A stretch of 6,961 nucleotides of DNA from Synergistaceae bacterium (lineage in GTDB: Bacteria > Synergistota > Synergistia > Synergistales > Synergistaceae), in assembly GCA_012727545.1 (NCBI GenBank), contig JAAYHA010000048.1, positions 1 through 6,961 on the forward strand, given 5' to 3'. This document shows positions 4,869 through 6,961 of this stretch, in pieces. The translations under genes were made by a program, and so were the position numbers. Every line of letters begins with the position of its first letter. The stretch's first letter is position 1. The notes beneath the pieces are model-generated. The model was not told the DNA's origin. It saw nothing but the letters and a program-made list of their open reading frames with translations, and did not search any database.

Positions 4869-5945
4869 ATGAAGATATTTGCAATCAACCCAGGCAGCAC
4901 AGGAATGAAAGCAGCCTTGTATGATGATTTGGAAATGATTTGGTCTGAATCTCTCGAATACAGCCAGGCAGAGATCGACAGATGTAAGGAATCTTCTGAA
5001 ACAGAGGAAGACTTCCGTTTCACAAACTCCGTTAAAATACTTGAAAGTCATGGAAACAGTATGTCCGAGCTTTCTGCCGTAGTAGGCAGAGGTGGTCTGC
5101 TGCGTCCCGTCAGAGGCGGCGCATGGATAATTAACGAAGATATGGCTGACGACCTTAGATCTTGCAGGTACGGGAGGCACGCGTCGAACTTCGGAGGACT
5201 TATTGCAAAAAGGATATCAGAGAAGGCAGGATATATTCCTGCCTTTATCGTTGACCCAGTATGTGTAGACGAGATGTCTGAGGTCGCTCACGTGAGCGGT
5301 ATTCCGGATCTTCCCAAAAGGCCGATATTTCACGCTCTTAATCAGAAGGCAGTTGCTTACAGGGTTGCCCAAAAGATGGGTAAGCGTCTTGATCAGTGCA
5401 AATTCATCATCGCACATATGGGTGGCGGAGTTACGGTCGGAGCACACTGTGAAGGAATGGTCATTGATGTCAATAACGGGCTTGCAGGATACGGACCCAT
5501 GTCTCTGGAACGTGCTGGAACAGTGCATGCCGGTGATCTTATTAAAAGGTGCTTCTCAGGCAAGTACACCCAAAAAGAAATGGAAAGGATGCTTGTAGGT
5601 GAGGCAGGAGTTGCCGGCCATCTTGGCACACGTGATTTCAGAAAGATCGTCGAAAGGGTGCAGGCCGGAGAAGAGAAGGCGAAACTTATAGTAGACGCGC
5701 TGGCCTATCAGATAGCTGCTGAAATTGGTGCAAGGGCCACCAACCTTTACGGCAAGGTCGACGCCGTCATACTGACCGGAGGCCTGGCAAACAGCACATA
5801 CCTGTGTGATCTTATAAAGGAAAGGGTGTCCTGGATATCAGAGGTCATCTGCGTACCCGGTGAAGACGAACTGAGAGCACTTGCTGAGGGCGCTTACAAA
5901 GTGCTTACAGGGGAAGAAGAGGCCCACATTTATGAAAAAGAATAA
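4869..5945 (+). CDS. buk: Butyrate kinase (acetate kinase family)
   Basis: This 358-aa cytoplasmic kinase has normal length for Buk and converts butyryl-phosphate (or a branched acyl-phosphate) plus ADP to the acid plus ATP. ASKHA-fold landmarks are in order. They are the N-terminal phosphate loop IFAINPGSTGMKAALYDD (about 3-20); a VVGRGGLLRPV segment; HALNQKAVA; and the central HMGGGVTVGAH loop with VIDVNNGLAGYGPMSLERAG. After these come ILTGGLANS near the adenosine site and the C-terminal VPGEDELRALAEGAYKVL. The ATG at 4869 is chosen over a TTG at 4857 because it gives the family N-terminus and has GGA 5 nt upstream. It is the first gene of the operon leading into the P-loop, ferredoxin and vor/kor genes. 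That context suggests ATP formation from branched-chain or other acyl groups made from 2-oxoacids, although a phosphotransacylase is not present here. Its stop overlaps the next gene by 14 nt. Confidence 0.93.
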   Translation: MKIFAINPGSTGMKAALYDDLEMIWSESLEYSQAEIDRCKESSETEEDFRFTNSVKILESHGNSMSELSAVVGRGGLLRPVRGGAWIINEDMADDLRSCRYGRHASNFGGLIAKRISEKAGYIPAFIVDPVCVDEMSEVAHVSGIPDLPKRPIFHALNQKAVAYRVAQKMGKRLDQCKFIIAHMGGGVTVGAHCEGMVIDVNNGLAGYGPMSLERAGTVHAGDLIKRCFSGKYTQKEMERMLVGEAGVAGHLGTRDFRKIVERVQAGEEKAKLIVDALAYQIAAEIGARATNLYGKVDAVILTGGLANSTYLCDLIKERVSWISEVICVPGEDELRALAEGAYKVLTGEEEAHIYEKE

Positions 5946-6675
5946 CTGTGCCCCTGAGAACAACCTCTCTTTGTTGAAAGATAAAAAATGGAACCATGTA
6001 GTTGCCGTCACTGGGGCTCTTGGATCAGGAAAGACCGAGTTTACCATGAGCCTTGCTTCTGCGATGGCTGACAGCGGTGAAAGCGTTATCCTTGCTGACA
6101 TGGACATAATCAATCCCTATTTTTGCCTCAGGGCTCTTGCCTGCGACATAAAAAAGGATAACCTTTCTGTACTGACGCCTCCCGGAGATATCAAATGGGG
6201 AGATATGAGCTACATCAATCCTCTGATCCGCACAAAGATACATGATGCTTCAAACCGACTTATTATCGATGTTGGCGGAGATTCAAAGGGAGCACTTGCG
6301 TTAAAGCAATTTGAACCCGAAATAATAAAAGCCGGATACGACCTCATATTTGTCATCAACCCTTACAGGACCCACACCAAAAATTTTTCAGAAATCGCTC
6401 AAATGAAAGACAAACTCGAAGCGACATGCGGACTGAAAGTCAGTTCTATAGCAGCAAATCCGCATCTTATGGACACAACAAGCCCGAAAGACTGTGCCGA
6501 AGGAATAATTTTAGTTGACAACTTTTCAAAAAAGATGGATGTTCCGATGCTTTTCGGGATAGCAGAGGAATCGATTTCATCTGATGTGAGAAAGATCCTT
6601 CCGGATAATATCCCGCTGTGGATACTTCAAAGAGAGATATTACTGCCGTGGGAAAGAGGCAAGGTACGTATTTAA
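5932..6675 (+). CDS. P-loop (MinD/ParA/CobQ-like) ATPase linked to 2-oxoacid oxidoreductase
   Basis: This 247-aa soluble protein is a SIMIBI-type P-loop NTPase. Visible motifs are Walker A GALGSGKTE (28-36) and DMDIINPYF (56-64), where ParA/MinD proteins have their D-x-D switch region. TPPGDIKWGDM (82-92) and a Walker B-like LIIDVGGDSKG (110-120) follow, then LIFVINPYRT in the nucleotide-base region. Walker A lacks the leading signature lysine of true MinD/ParA (KGGxGKT), so a DNA- or membrane-partitioning role is unlikely. It resembles ATP-binding proteins encoded beside 2-oxoacid:ferredoxin oxidoreductases in fermenting anaerobes, whose function I do not know. Chaperoning Fe-S or cofactor insertion is a guess. 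The ATG at 5932 overlaps the buk stop (14 nt) and has AGAGG 9 nt upstream, so translation is coupled. The next start is 21 nt after its stop. Confidence 0.75.
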   Translation: MKKNNCAPENNLSLLKDKKWNHVVAVTGALGSGKTEFTMSLASAMADSGESVILADMDIINPYFCLRALACDIKKDNLSVLTPPGDIKWGDMSYINPLIRTKIHDASNRLIIDVGGDSKGALALKQFEPEIIKAGYDLIFVINPYRTHTKNFSEIAQMKDKLEATCGLKVSSIAANPHLMDTTSPKDCAEGIILVDNFSKKMDVPMLFGIAEESISSDVRKILPDNIPLWILQREILLPWERGKVRI

Positions 6676-6696
6676 TACAAAAGGAGAGTGTTTCAT

Positions 6697-6912
6697 ATGC
6701 CAAAAGGGAGAGTCGAAATACTCGAGCAATACTGTAAGAGCTGTTCTATGTGCGTGGAGGCGTGTCCTAAAAATGTCCTTGAAATATCCGATAAGATCAA
6801 CAAAAAAGGATATCGCCCCGTGGAAGCGGCAAGGCCTGAAGACTGTATAGGCTGTGGAATGTGCGCTATGCGCTGCCCTGATGCAGTTATCAAGGTCTTT
6901 CGTGAAGAATGA
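6697..6912 (+). CDS. 2x[4Fe-4S] ferredoxin, delta subunit of 2-oxoacid:ferredoxin oxidoreductase
   Basis: This 71-aa protein is built from two bacterial-type cluster motifs. CKSCSMCVEACP lies in the N-terminal third and CIGCGMCAMRCP near the end, eight cysteines in all, each set followed by the usual proline. A linker of about 25 residues (KNVLEISDKINKKGYRPVEA) separates them. This size and spacing fits the small delta subunit (VorD/KorD type) that takes electrons from the thiamine-diphosphate catalytic subunits and passes them to free ferredoxin. The ATG at 6697 is chosen because AAGGAGAG (6681-6688) lies 8 nt upstream; a GTG at 6688 overlaps that site. The next gene starts 20 nt after its stop and carries the expected oxidoreductase N-terminus, which supports the subunit role. 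A stand-alone ferredoxin is the alternative. Confidence 0.88.
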   Translation: MPKGRVEILEQYCKSCSMCVEACPKNVLEISDKINKKGYRPVEAARPEDCIGCGMCAMRCPDAVIKVFREE

Positions 6913-6932
6913 TGTGAGAAGGGGTGATCAAA

Positions 6933-6961
6933 ATGGCAAAAACTTTGATGAAAGGTACTGA
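6933..6961 (+). CDS. vorB: 2-oxoacid:ferredoxin oxidoreductase subunit, N-terminal start only (VorB/KorA-like)
   Basis: Only nine full codons (MAKTLMKGT) plus two bases are present before the window ends. The ATG at 6933 has the extended Shine-Dalgarno GGGGTGAT a few nt upstream. The peptide matches the usual opening of the pyrimidine-binding subunit of 2-oxoacid (3-methyl-2-oxobutanoate-type) ferredoxin oxidoreductases, which begin with an M-x-K-x-LMKG-x-E-like sequence. Its position right after a delta-type ferredoxin subunit supports this. The call rests on very few residues plus context. Confidence 0.62.

Noticed and set aside
5223..5245. Perfect 9-bp hairpin AAGGCAGGA / TCCTGCCTT inside buk
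   Set aside because: It lies in the middle of a well-conserved coding region, has a very short T run after it, and terminating there would destroy the operon. It is best read as a chance coding repeat.
1..6961. CRISPR array, insertion sequence or defence system
   Set aside because: No regularly spaced repeats, transposase, terminal inverted repeats, or nuclease, helicase or toxin-antitoxin proteins were found on either strand.

Overview
The window looks like a chromosomal segment of an anaerobic, amino-acid-fermenting bacterium. The main reason is the right-hand cluster: butyrate kinase, a P-loop ATPase, a 2x[4Fe-4S] ferredoxin subunit, and the first codons of a 2-oxoacid:ferredoxin oxidoreductase subunit. 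The LarE-type sulfur insertase, the ATC-hydrolase-like protein and frequent GTG/TTG starts fit this. The overall impression is of Synergistota or a similar lineage, but that is inference from gene content and protein style. No search was possible.

Left part (1-1463): the window opens in the C-terminal PDZ tail of an HtrA/Do-type protease on the + strand. It runs head-on, with a 20-nt overlap, into a two-gene minus-strand operon read from 1463 to 179. That operon encodes an L-2-amino-thiazoline-4-carboxylate (ATC) hydrolase-like protein and then LarE; the two genes overlap by 29 nt. A perfect 10-bp hairpin with a T-rich tail at 291-320 lies inside larE and could terminate the protease transcript.

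Middle left (1464-2602): a divergent control region leads into a + strand operon of three small membrane proteins. The first is a DUF883/YqjD-like tail-anchored protein, the second a two-helix YqjE/holin-like protein, and the third an unrecognised one-helix protein. A strong hairpin terminator at 2536-2575 ends the operon. It probably also serves the convergent GNAT-like acyltransferase gene (3322 to 2603, minus strand).

Middle right (3323-4868): the GNAT-like gene is divergent from an EamA/DMT-family permease gene (3555-4484, + strand). A minus-strand tRNA-Cys(GCA) with encoded CCA follows, as a compact transcription unit. It has a consensus promoter (TTGACA, 17 bp, TATACT) almost touching the tRNA 5' end, and a 12-bp hairpin with a T7 tail downstream.

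Right part (4869-6961): buk, the P-loop ATPase, the ferredoxin and the vor/kor subunit are co-directional, with a 14-nt overlap or short gaps and good ribosome binding sites, so they form one operon. Together they suggest ferredoxin-dependent oxidative decarboxylation of (branched) 2-oxoacids to acyl-CoA, then substrate-level phosphorylation by the acyl kinase. A phosphotransacylase would be needed between them and is not in the window. The P-loop ATPase has no obvious catalytic place in this pathway and is the most interesting unknown here. No gene-free stretch exceeds about 230 bases.
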